NCBI GenBank assembly: GCA_026119855.1
Contig: JAOWBW010000302.1
Coordinates: forward strand, 1,088,339-1,152,338
Direction of reading: 5' to 3'
Source: Campanula takesimana
Taxonomy: Eukaryota > Streptophyta > Magnoliopsida > Asterales > Campanulaceae
Length of the DNA: 64,000 bases
The notes below the pieces were generated by a model. The model was not told the DNA's origin. It saw only the letters and a program-made list of their open reading frames with translations, and did no database searches. Position numbers and translations under genes: made by a program. Of the stretch, positions 56,533 to 64,000 are shown piece by piece (the stretch's first letter is position 1; every line of letters starts with the position of its first letter).

Positions 56533-56597
56533 AGTTAGGTTAGTGGGTGTGGGGTAGGAGTTGGGGAGTTGTTAAAAAAAATAAATTAATATGAGCT

Positions 56598-56991
56598 CCT
56601 AACTGGTTTGTTCATGAAGTTTCTTGTGATCTCAAGAGCTTTGGGAGGCATTGTAGCATTGAAAACTCCAACCTGAATTTTTGATGACAGTAGCTGTAAT
56701 ACTCCCTCCGTTCCATAATAATGTGCACAAAATGGGTTGTGCACGGGAATTAAGGGATGAATAGTAGTGAGTAGTTGTTGTGAGTGTGAAAAGTGAAGTA
56801 AGAGAGGGAAAGTGGGGTAGGGAATAGTAGGTTGATTGGTGTTGTGAGTGTAAAAGTAAAGTAAGAGAGAGAATGGGTTGGATGAATAGTAAAGATTCTT
56901 TGCCATTTTAGGAAAGTGTGACTTATCAGTGGGACACCCAAAATGGCAATTTGTGCACATTGTTATGAGACGGAGGAAGTATATCATAGAT
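56598..56991 (-). pseudogene. eIF4A: eIF4A exon fragment interrupted by a MITE
   Basis: On the minus strand a splice-acceptor-like TTGCCTTGCAG is followed by codons for IYDI (56991-56981). After the MITE come QLLSSKIQVGVFNATMPPKA and LEITRNFMNKPVR (to 56598). This is the DEAD-box helicase eIF4A around motif III, where SAT is normally found and NAT is present here. After the MITE and one TA are removed the frame is still ~2 bp off, so decay beyond the insertion is likely. Neighbouring exons are not seen in the window. Either a remnant of a gene or a captured exon. Confidence 0.7.
56702..56979. mobile_element. Stowaway MITE (278 bp)
   Basis: The ends CTCCCTCCGTTCCATAATAA and (reverse complement) CTTCCTCCGTCTCATAACAA form ~30-bp terminal inverted repeats, flanked by TA on both sides (56700-56701, 56980-56981). 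No coding capacity. It lies inside the eIF4A exon fragment. Confidence 0.92.
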
Positions 56992-57540
56992 CTGCAAGGC
57001 AATAAATAATTTATAAAAATAAAAGTGTCCCAAAAAAACTGGGGAAGCACTTCACCTGTTCTGTTCAAGTTTAAATTGCAATTTTTTTTTTGGCCAAATC
57101 GGATGTTAAAGCAGCACTTGATATTGATTTCTTACAATTTTCAAACTCTAGGCAATGATGAAATGTTGGCTCTGCGTGTAGCAGTTGCTTAAACTACTCC
57201 CTCGGTCCCAAAAATAATCTTTACATTCGTCATTTCTCGTTGTCCCAAAAAGTTCTTCCCATTTCTACAAGTCATCAATATTTGACCGGGAGAGAATGAT
57301 GGTTGTGGGGGAGTTTTAAAAATAATAATAAAAAAATTTATATGAGTACAATTTTTTATTTTTATTATTGACCAGGAGGAGGAAGCGTGTGAAGGAAGGT
57401 AGCTAGGTAGGTGGGGGGTGGGGGTGTGGGTGGGGGTGGGGTAGGGGTGGAGGTAGGGTGGGGTGGGGTGGGATGTTGATGGATGAGTTTTTATACATCA
57501 ATATGAATACATTCGTTCTTAACATGGAGCTACTCTTCAG
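56992..57540. other. Intergenic, no gene seen
   Basis: It probably includes intron-like sequence left of the eIF4A exon on the minus strand, a CTCCCTCGGTCCC Stowaway-like terminus at ~57196 without a partner, and a G-rich tract at 57404-57475 (GGGGT/GGGT mixture). No reliable coding signal. Confidence 0.5.
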
Positions 57541-59680
57541 GTATTTTGGTAGTTTAATGGTTGTTTTGAGTGTCTTTGAGTACAGGGGAAATTGTTGGAA
57601 AAAGGAGGAATTGTGGCCTTAAAGTTAAGAAAGGACCTGTGGGGAATTTCAGAGAAGACTTGGGCTGGGGACTGTAAAGGAATTATGAAAAAGAAGAAGG
57701 CTCTTGAGGAAAGACAAGGGGTGCGCACGCCGTCCCAATTACAGAAGGGTGGACTTTTGTTGTTGATAAGTGTTAGTACCCCACTATGTTTAACTCACAA
57801 TTAATCATAGTAAATATGTTTTGATAAATAAATAATCAAACCCAATTGATTATATGATGTATACAAAAGACCTGAGCACAGGCAGCCCTTCACAAAGCCC
57901 AACAGCTAAGCTGCCCTGTTTCCACTCAAGCCAACAGTCAAGTCATTACATGATCTACCTATCATCTATACATCCAACAAACTGAAGAACTACCTATTAC
58001 AAACTCCCTCTACCTAAAATGAATTATCAAGATGATATATACAAACAAGCTTCAACAGCTAAGGCCCTACAAGCCCAACAGCTAAGCTCCCCTGTTTCAA
58101 CAGCTAAGACTGATCTTCTTCAACAGCTATCTCCACGTCATCAGATCCTTGAAGAATGATTATTCCAATATTACCAGTCATTGGAATAACTCATATTGAA
58201 GCTTGTTCAAGTGTGAATACACCTTCTCTACCCTTGACATCCTGTATACAGAGGAACAACAAACATTTAGTCAAAGTCAAAGGGAACCATTACTTCTCTG
58301 TACCTTTGTTCCCCAAATGGCTACTATTGTACCCTTGTCTCCCAACGGCTCTATCTCATCCCTTATATAAAAGAGTATATTGGCATATAGTCAAGTGACC
58401 ATTTTCCAGACCCTTTTCCAGACCCTTTCCAGACCCTCTACACAATTTTTACACCCTTACAATCCTTTGTAGCCTCACTGCACTCTCACTCTGCAGTCTT
58501 AAATATTTGCATATACCCCTGCAAATATTGTGCCTCTTTGCACCCAGTTACAACCCACTTACAGCCAGCTAACAGCCAAGCTATTTTCTTTTGTAAACAC
58601 ACTTGTGCTTATTTTTTATTTTCTTTTTCTCGCTTTGAAAGAAGCAACCTTAATTGAAGTGTCAATTAAATAGGGGGGTTCAAAGGAACTTGCCTTATCA
58701 ATTCTTGTAACTTTTATTGAAGAGAATATTATAGTGGATTGATCTCACTGTTCTAACAGTGGGGGTGGATGTAAGAGAAGGGTTTTGCCTTTGAACCACT
58801 TTAAAATACTGTGTAAACTCTTGTCTCTACACTAACACACACATACACCTTGTCCTTTTATTTATTCTTTCATTTATATTCCGCTGCACATTTCTTTTAA
58901 TTATTTATTTCTCAACAGCTAACCTCAAACAGTTAGTTGTCCAAGTTTTAATTAATATGTTCATTTAGTTAAACAGGGCCTTTCAATAAGGGTGCGCACG
59001 CCCTCTTATATTCGGTGCGCGCGCCCCCCTACTCCGAATCAGCTTTTTGTAGTTTTCCACCTTTGTTTAGGATTGTAATTCATTTCCTTAATTTGAGACG
59101 TTGTACCCCTAATATAAAAAGAAACACAGCCATTAGTTTTCTCATGCTTTATTTTAGTTTTCAAGGTTTGTAAGAAGATCGAATGTTTTATTTATTCAAG
59201 CGTAATATACAGGTTTATGAATTATTTTATTATTCTTGTGATCTTGAGTATGAGTATGAGTAGCTAAACATCTAGGTTTGCGGATTGGATATAAACAATT
59301 ACGTGATCTTTATGCTATGAGATTTTGATTCTTCCATATAATCTTTGTTTTGGTTTAACACAATAGTTTTAATTCTGTTTTAGAGTTTAAATCTTATGGT
59401 AGATATTTTTGGCTCTTTAAACTATCCGGGTCTAAATTCTTGCACTTGCGTGGAGATTTAGACATAGCTATCGCTGTGTTGAATAGCTTTGATCTTGGAC
59501 CTTTCGGAAATTGAGAAAAGCTAGGTTTTTATGTTCTTAGATGCTTAATAAATTCTTTGTGTGTTAATCGAACTTTGCGGAAAGGTTAATATACATCGAA
59601 TAAAAGGATTGCAATTCGGACACTAAACCGTCCCAGTTCTTAAATAAGTGAATGAACCCTAAAACAAGATTATTTCTTTA
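57541..59680 (+). repeat. Athila-like LTR, interrupted by a solo LTR; left boundary uncertain
   Basis: The stretch 59150-59680 aligns closely with the Athila LTR at 19915-20420 (TTTGCGGATTGG, GACCTTGCGGAAA-like words). TATA-like TATAAAAA is at 59113. The palindrome GTGCGCAC occurs at 57721 and, past the solo LTR, at 58992; GTGCGCGCGC occurs at 59015. The right end is cut by Copia-D. The left end may be nearer 57476; I could not fix it. Confidence 0.65.
57771..58985. repeat. Solo LTR (1215 bp) with perfect TSD
   Basis: It starts TGTTAGTACCCC and ends GGGCCTTTCA, flanked by ATAAG on both sides (57766-57770, 58986-58990), with no second LTR or interior. TATA-like CCTTATATAAAAG is at ~58371 on the plus strand. 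The word CAACAGCTA occurs six times. It arose by LTR-LTR recombination of a once complete element; superfamily not determined. Confidence 0.88.
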
Positions 59681-60194
59681 TGTTGGAATAGAGGACCAAC
59701 CGGGACTAGACTTCGGAGCAAAAAGGAAGAAAATCGTCGGAGTGACTGATACTCTGGGCGGCCGCCCAGGGTGATGGTGGGCGACCGCCCACTTAATCAG
59801 CGTGTTCATCCGGAGGAGCAGTTTTATGGGCGACCGCCCAGGACCAATATGGGCGACCGCCCACTTGTCGGGAGAGACAAAGACTGGTTCAGATTTTAGG
59901 CCAATTTTCGGGTTCCTTTGTCCATCTAGGGTTAGGTTTGTATTCCTGGGCACATATTTAAGTATAGTACCGCCCCTAAACTCATTGTAACTTCAAGATA
60001 ACATATTATAGTGCAAGATCCTGGCTTGGTAGTGCCCCCAGACGTAGTCAAACATATTGACGAACTGGGTAAACAATTTCTTGTGTTCGTTTTGTCTTTT
60101 GCTTTGGTTTATTATTTCTTGTGCTTGTTTGTGGTGCCGGGTTTTCTTGCGATTTGCTTGGGTGTTGGGTGTTTGGAGGGTCTAATCCACAACA
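59681..60194 (+). repeat. Copia-D 5' LTR (514 bp)
   Basis: It starts TGTTGGAATAGAGGACC and ends TCCACAACA. It has four palindromes at 59756-59862 and a TATA-like CATATTTAAG at 59952. Confidence 0.9.
59756..59862 (+). promoter_or_regulatory. Palindrome array, four copies (23/49/23)
   Basis: GGGCGGCCGCCC 59756, then GGGCGACCGCCC at 59779, 59828 and 59851, all with perfect 5-bp arms. TGTCGGGA follows at 59866, and the TATA-like box 90 bp after the last copy. This is the cleanest array in the window. Confidence 0.8.
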
Positions 60195-60196
60195 AC

Positions 60197-60211
60197 TGGT
60201 ATCAAGAACTC
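60197..60211 (+). other. Primer binding site of Copia-D
   Basis: TGGTATCAAGAACTC, two bases after the LTR. It matches the tRNA-iMet-type PBS for eight bases and then diverges. Confidence 0.75.
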
Positions 60212-60279
60212 TGGTTGGAGATCAGGGTTAATCGATCGATTGGTTTATCGGACGATTAGGGTTTGTCAAGCAATCAAAA

Positions 60280-63200
60280 ATGGGCAAGGATAAACAAGCG
60301 GTAGAGAAATTCGATGGGTCTGACTACGGTTTTTGGAGGATACAAATAGAGGATCTCTTGTACAACAAAGATCTCTATAAGCCTCTAAAGGGAGTCAAGC
60401 CGGAAGGAGAAAAGCAAAAAGATTGGGATCTCATGGATCGGAAAGCCCTAGGGGTGGTTAGATCTACTTTGTCGAAGTGGATCACAAAGACTACCAAGAA
60501 GGCGAAGACCACAAAGGAGCTATTGGATTATCTTACTGAGAGATTTGAAACTCCATCTAGTGCAAACAAGGTTGATTTGATACGCAAGATGGGTAGTCTC
60601 AAGATGCAAGAGGGAGGATCCTTAGCTAAACACATCGATGAGTTTATGGATGTAATAGACTCATTGACTGCGTTGGATATTACGTTTGATGATGAGGTTC
60701 ATGCGTGCTTGTTGCTAGAGTCTTTACCAGGAAGTTGGAGCGGAACGGTGACAGCGATCAATGCTTCAGCGGGTAAAAACAAATTGAAGTATGATGATGC
60801 TAAAGATTTCTTGTTCGGCGAGGAAAATCGTTTGAAGAAGTTGGGGACATCGTCTACTTCGGGATCGGCCTTAGCTACTACTAGCAGGGGAAGGCCGGGT
60901 ACTAGCAATAAGGGGAGAACTGAATCAAGGGAAAACGTAGTGGGTGGTAAGGGCAAGGCCGTAGAGATCAGAGATAAACCAAGGGTTGCGAAAGGATCGG
61001 TGCAGTGTTATCATTGCAAGGAGTTAGGACACTACAAGAAGGATTGTCCCAATCGTGGGGGCAATTCGGTGAATGTGACAATCGAAGGTGATGATGTACT
61101 GGTTCTGAGTGTTAGTAGTGCACTAGAATCATGGGTTCTGGATTCGGGGGCATCATTCCACTCTTGCGGGCATGCAGAAGAGTTGGAGAATTATACTTCC
61201 GGTGATTTCGGTAAGGTCTATCTGGCGGATGGCGAGCCTTTGGAAATCAAGGGGAAGGGAGATGTCAGAATAGGAGCATCGGATGGGAAGGTCCTATATC
61301 TACACGGGGTCAGACACATTCCGGGTTTGAAAAAGAACCTGCTTTCAGTTGGGCAGTTGGATGAAGAAGGTTACAAGGTAACTTTTGGCTGCAGGAACTG
61401 GGTCATTACCAAGGAGGATTCTGAGATCGCTCGGGGTAATAAAGAGGGAACATTGTATTTGGCGAATAACACCAAGGCAATTATCGCGGTGGCGTTAGCC
61501 AAGGGTGATACAGATTTGTGGCACTGTCGATTGGGTCACATGAGTGAGAAGGGGATGAAAGTACTTTGCTCAAAGGGAAGACTATCGGATTTGAAGACAG
61601 TCGACGTGGGGATCTGCGAAGATTGTGTGTTTGGCAAACAGGCGAGGAGTAATTTCTCGAGGACAGGTAGGGCTTTGAGGGAAGCAAAGTTGGATTTGGT
61701 CCACACGGATTTGTGGGGGCCGGCCCCGGTAACTTCTCTAGGTGGTGCGTCATATTACATGACCTTTATTGATGATTCGACAAGGAAAGTCTGGGTTTAT
61801 TTCTTGAAACACAAAGATGAGGCATTCGAGGTGCTTAAGAAATGGAAGGCTTTGGTGGAGAATCAGACGGGACTTAAGCTTAAGTGCTTGAGATCAGATA
61901 ATGGTGGGGAGTATGAGCTCGGGGAGTTCAAGGAATATTGTGCAGCGAATGGCATTCGCATGGAGAAGACTCCAAAGGGCACACCACAACACAATGGGGT
62001 TGCAGAGAGGATGAACAGGACATTGAACGAGCGGGCTAGAAGTATGAGGTTGAAGTGTGGACTTCCGAAGACGTTCTGGGCATATGCAGTTGACACGGTA
62101 GGTTTCTTGATCAATCGGGGACCATCGGTACCATTGGGGAATGAAATTCCAGAGGAAACATGGAGTGGCAAGCAGGTAAATCTGTCATTTCTTTGCATAT
62201 TTGGCTGCGTTTCATATGTTCATATTGATTCTGTTGATAGAACTAAGTTAGATGCAAAATCTGTAAAATGTACGTTTATTGGGTATGGAGGGGATGACTT
62301 CGGGTATAAGTTTTGGGATGACCAAAACCATAAAATTATTCGTAGTCGAGATGTAGTATTCAATGAACAGGTATTGTACAAGGATAGAAAGGGGGCATCT
62401 GATGATATTAGTTCGGAACCAGAGGTTGTAGAGGTGGATATTCCAGACTCGGGTGGGAGCAGGACGGTTCATGATGACCATGGTCAGGGGGTCACTGAAG
62501 ATGAACCACATACTCCGGAACCGGATATTCCGCTGCGTATATCCAGCAGATTGCGTGGATCACCTGACAGGTATACTCCTTCAAATTACTATTTGTTGTT
62601 GACAGATAGTGGTGAACCGGAGTGTTATGCGGAGGCTGTTCGTAGTGCACTTTGTGATAAGTGGAAAGCTGTGATGGATGATGAGATGGACTCATTGAAA
62701 GACAATAAAACTTGGGAGTTGATTAAACTGCCTAAGGGGAAGAAGGCATTGCATAACAAGTGGGTTTACAGGAACAAGGAGGAAGCAAACGACAGTAAAC
62801 GTTACAAGGCAAGGTTGGTTGTAAAAGGGTTTCAGCAAAAGTACGGTATTGACTACACCGAGGTATTCACTCCTGTTGTGAAGATGACCACTATCAGAAT
62901 GGTTCTGGGGATAGTAGTGGCGGATAACTTGTTGCTGGAACAGATGGATGTAAAGATGGCCTTTCTTCATGGTGATTTGGAGGAAGAAATTTACATGGTA
63001 CAACCAGAGGGTTACTTGTCTAAGGGTAGCGAGGAACTGGTTTGTAGGTTAACTAAGAGCTTGTATGGCCTTAAACAAGCTCCTTGGCAGTCGTACAAGA
63101 AGTTCGATGGATTCATGCATGATATTGATTTTATCAGATGTAAGGCGGATCATTGTTGCTACTTCAAGAACACGGACAATGGGTACATAATCTTGCTGTT

Positions 63201-64000
63201 ATATGTGGATGACATGTTGATAGCGGGCTCTAGCATTAGAGAGGTAAACAGATTGAAGGCTCAGTTGTCAGAACAGTTCGAGATGAAGGATTTGGGGGAG
63301 GCCAGAAAAATCTTGGGCATGCGGATTGACCGGAATAGGGAGTTGGGTAAGTTGGTTCTTTCACAGGCAGAGTACGTCGAGAAGGTCTTGGCTAGATTTT
63401 GCATGGAAGAGGCGAAGCCAACGGGTACACCACTGGGTATGCACTTCAAGCTATCCGAGAAGGACTCACCTAAGGGCAAGGAGGAGCGTGACAAGATGGA
63501 GAGGACTCCATATGCTTCGGCAGTGTGGAGTCTAATGTATGCAATGGTGTGTACAAGGCCGGACATTGCACATGCGGTGGGAGTAGTCAGCCGGTACATG
63601 GGCAATCCAGGGAAGCAACATTGGGAAGCGGTTAAATGGATCTTGCGCTACTTAAAGGGTACTGCTGGTAAGGCTCTATGTTTCTCAAGCAAGGAGGTCG
63701 TGTTAGCGGGTTATGTGGATGCGGATTTGGCATCAAGTGATCTTGATAAGAGGAGAAGTACTACGGGTTATCTTTTCACATTGGGTGGTACAGCTATCTC
63801 CTGGGCTTCTAAATTGCAGAAGATCGTGGCTCAGTCGACTGCGGAAGCAGAATATGTGGCAGTGACAGAGGCAAGCAAAGACATGGTATGGTTGCAGAAC
63901 TTCTTGGGTGAACTTGGGAAGACGCGAAGTGGTAATGCTCTCTACATTGACAGTCAGAGTGCAATTCATTTGGCTAGGAATCCGGCTCTAGGACGAAGCA
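60280..64000 (+). CDS. Copia-D gag-pol polyprotein, 3' end outside window (at least 1240 codons)
   Basis: I read every codon from ATG 60280 to the last base and found no stop or shift. Gag begins MGKDKQAVEKFDGSDYGFWR; the CCHC knuckle is at residues 243-256 (CYHCKELGHYKKDC). The protease has Asp 288 in DSGASFHS. GAG-pre-integrase HCRLGHMSEKG starts at 415. The integrase triad is Asp 477, Asp 540 (LRSDNGGEYELG) and Glu 576 (NGVAERMNR). RT has YVDDM at 975-979, RNase H Asp 1147, Glu 1191 (STAEAEYVAV) and Asp 1224. Slightly unusual residues: APWQSYKKFD where APRQWYKRFD is usual, and SAVWSLMYAM where Gly is usual. It ends inside RNase H about 30-60 codons short of the expected terminus. Looks competent; the 3' LTR would settle its age. 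Confidence 0.94.
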   Translation, partial: MGKDKQAVEKFDGSDYGFWRIQIEDLLYNKDLYKPLKGVKPEGEKQKDWDLMDRKALGVVRSTLSKWITKTTKKAKTTKELLDYLTERFETPSSANKVDLIRKMGSLKMQEGGSLAKHIDEFMDVIDSLTALDITFDDEVHACLLLESLPGSWSGTVTAINASAGKNKLKYDDAKDFLFGEENRLKKLGTSSTSGSALATTSRGRPGTSNKGRTESRENVVGGKGKAVEIRDKPRVAKGSVQCYHCKELGHYKKDCPNRGGNSVNVTIEGDDVLVLSVSSALESWVLDSGASFHSCGHAEELENYTSGDFGKVYLADGEPLEIKGKGDVRIGASDGKVLYLHGVRHIPGLKKNLLSVGQLDEEGYKVTFGCRNWVITKEDSEIARGNKEGTLYLANNTKAIIAVALAKGDTDLWHCRLGHMSEKGMKVLCSKGRLSDLKTVDVGICEDCVFGKQARSNFSRTGRALREAKLDLVHTDLWGPAPVTSLGGASYYMTFIDDSTRKVWVYFLKHKDEAFEVLKKWKALVENQTGLKLKCLRSDNGGEYELGEFKEYCAANGIRMEKTPKGTPQHNGVAERMNRTLNERARSMRLKCGLPKTFWAYAVDTVGFLINRGPSVPLGNEIPEETWSGKQVNLSFLCIFGCVSYVHIDSVDRTKLDAKSVKCTFIGYGGDDFGYKFWDDQNHKIIRSRDVVFNEQVLYKDRKGASDDISSEPEVVEVDIPDSGGSRTVHDDHGQGVTEDEPHTPEPDIPLRISSRLRGSPDRYTPSNYYLLLTDSGEPECYAEAVRSALCDKWKAVMDDEMDSLKDNKTWELIKLPKGKKALHNKWVYRNKEEANDSKRYKARLVVKGFQQKYGIDYTEVFTPVVKMTTIRMVLGIVVADNLLLEQMDVKMAFLHGDLEEEIYMVQPEGYLSKGSEELVCRLTKSLYGLKQAPWQSYKKFDGFMHDIDFIRCKADHCCYFKNTDNGYIILLLYVDDMLIAGSSIREVNRLKAQLSEQFEMKDLGEARKILGMRIDRNRELGKLVLSQAEYVEKVLARFCMEEAKPTGTPLGMHFKLSEKDSPKGKEERDKMERTPYASAVWSLMYAMVCTRPDIAHAVGVVSRYMGNPGKQHWEAVKWILRYLKGTAGKALCFSSKEVVLAGYVDADLASSDLDKRRSTTGYLFTLGGTAISWASKLQKIVAQSTAEAEYVAVTEASKDMVWLQNFLGELGKTRSGNALYIDSQSAIHLARNPALGRS

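Larger units (their letters stand above)
59681..64000 (+). mobile_element. Copia-D: Ty1/copia element with open polyprotein, right end outside window
   Basis: The 5' LTR (59681-60194) is preceded by CTTTA, a candidate TSD. A PBS-like TGGTATCAAGAACTC is at 60197, then an 83-bp leader and a polyprotein that runs past the window edge. It is unrelated at the nucleotide level to Copia-A/B/C and belongs to the Tork/Tnt1-like group by gag and pol style. Confidence 0.92.

Noticed and set aside
57060..57190. Possible exon ending in GNDEMLALRVAVA
   Set aside because: The reading is short, I cannot match it to a family, and it has no supporting second exon.
2743..59862. CRISPR-like reading of the regularly spaced GC repeats
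   Set aside because: The repeats are 10-14 bp, only 3-6 per locus, with two alternating gap sizes and near-constant spacers, and they sit in plant LTRs. That does not fit CRISPR arrays.

Overview
The window is plant nuclear DNA, almost certainly from a eudicot. It is repeat-rich and almost entirely made of LTR retrotransposons inserted into one another, with a few broken pieces of ordinary plant genes (an aspartic-protease-like gene, an F-box/LRR-like gene, an eIF4A exon). I cannot name the species. I see no intact host gene, no rRNA or tRNA gene and no CRISPR.

Left half (1-40383): a four-deep nest. The outermost element is a Ty3/gypsy element of Tat type on the minus strand (20716-40383). 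Its 5' LTR is present (39402-40383) and its other end lies left of the window. An Athila-type gypsy element (14355-20715, plus) is inserted in it. Copia-A (1-14354, plus, dead) is inserted in the Athila. A non-autonomous chromovirus-derived element with 3.4-kb LTRs (462-9804, minus, TSD CACTG) is inserted in Copia-A. A second element, Copia-B (24477-32745, minus, TSD CATGC), is inserted separately in the Tat pol gene. The Tat carries an extra antisense reading frame (21392-22686). Its right LTR abuts, in frame, the 3' end of a basic-7S-globulin/GIP1-like aspartic-protease gene (40384-40837), so it probably split that gene.

Middle (40384-43978): host-gene remnants, an LTR fragment (41574-42935), a Stowaway end and an F-box/LRR-like relic.

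Right half: a decayed Tork-like Copia (43979-56385, imperfect TSD AATCT/AATTT) contains a very young complete Copia-C (45304-53870, TSD GTTTG, uninterrupted 1318-codon polyprotein, LTRs differing at about three positions). Beyond it lie G-rich tracts, an eIF4A exon broken by a Stowaway MITE (56702-56979, TA), an Athila-like LTR split by a solo LTR (57771-58985, TSD ATAAG), and Copia-D (59681 to the right edge), whose polyprotein frame stays open for 1240 codons to the last base.

The most interesting signal is not a gene. LTR promoters of unrelated families carry an array of short CG-centred palindromes (arms of about 5 bp around two bases: GGGCG-AC-CGCCC, GTGCG-GT-CGCAC, AGGCG-GG-CGCCT, GCACG-GT-CGTGC). 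The start-to-start spacing is nearly fixed at 22/50/22 bp, and the array lies about 65-105 bp upstream of the TATA box. The words differ between elements but agree within one LTR. Three elements of one Copia family carry different word cassettes at the same LTR position. The array also sits inside the Athila element upstream of its extra reading frame and, with a shorter middle gap, in the Copia-C leader.
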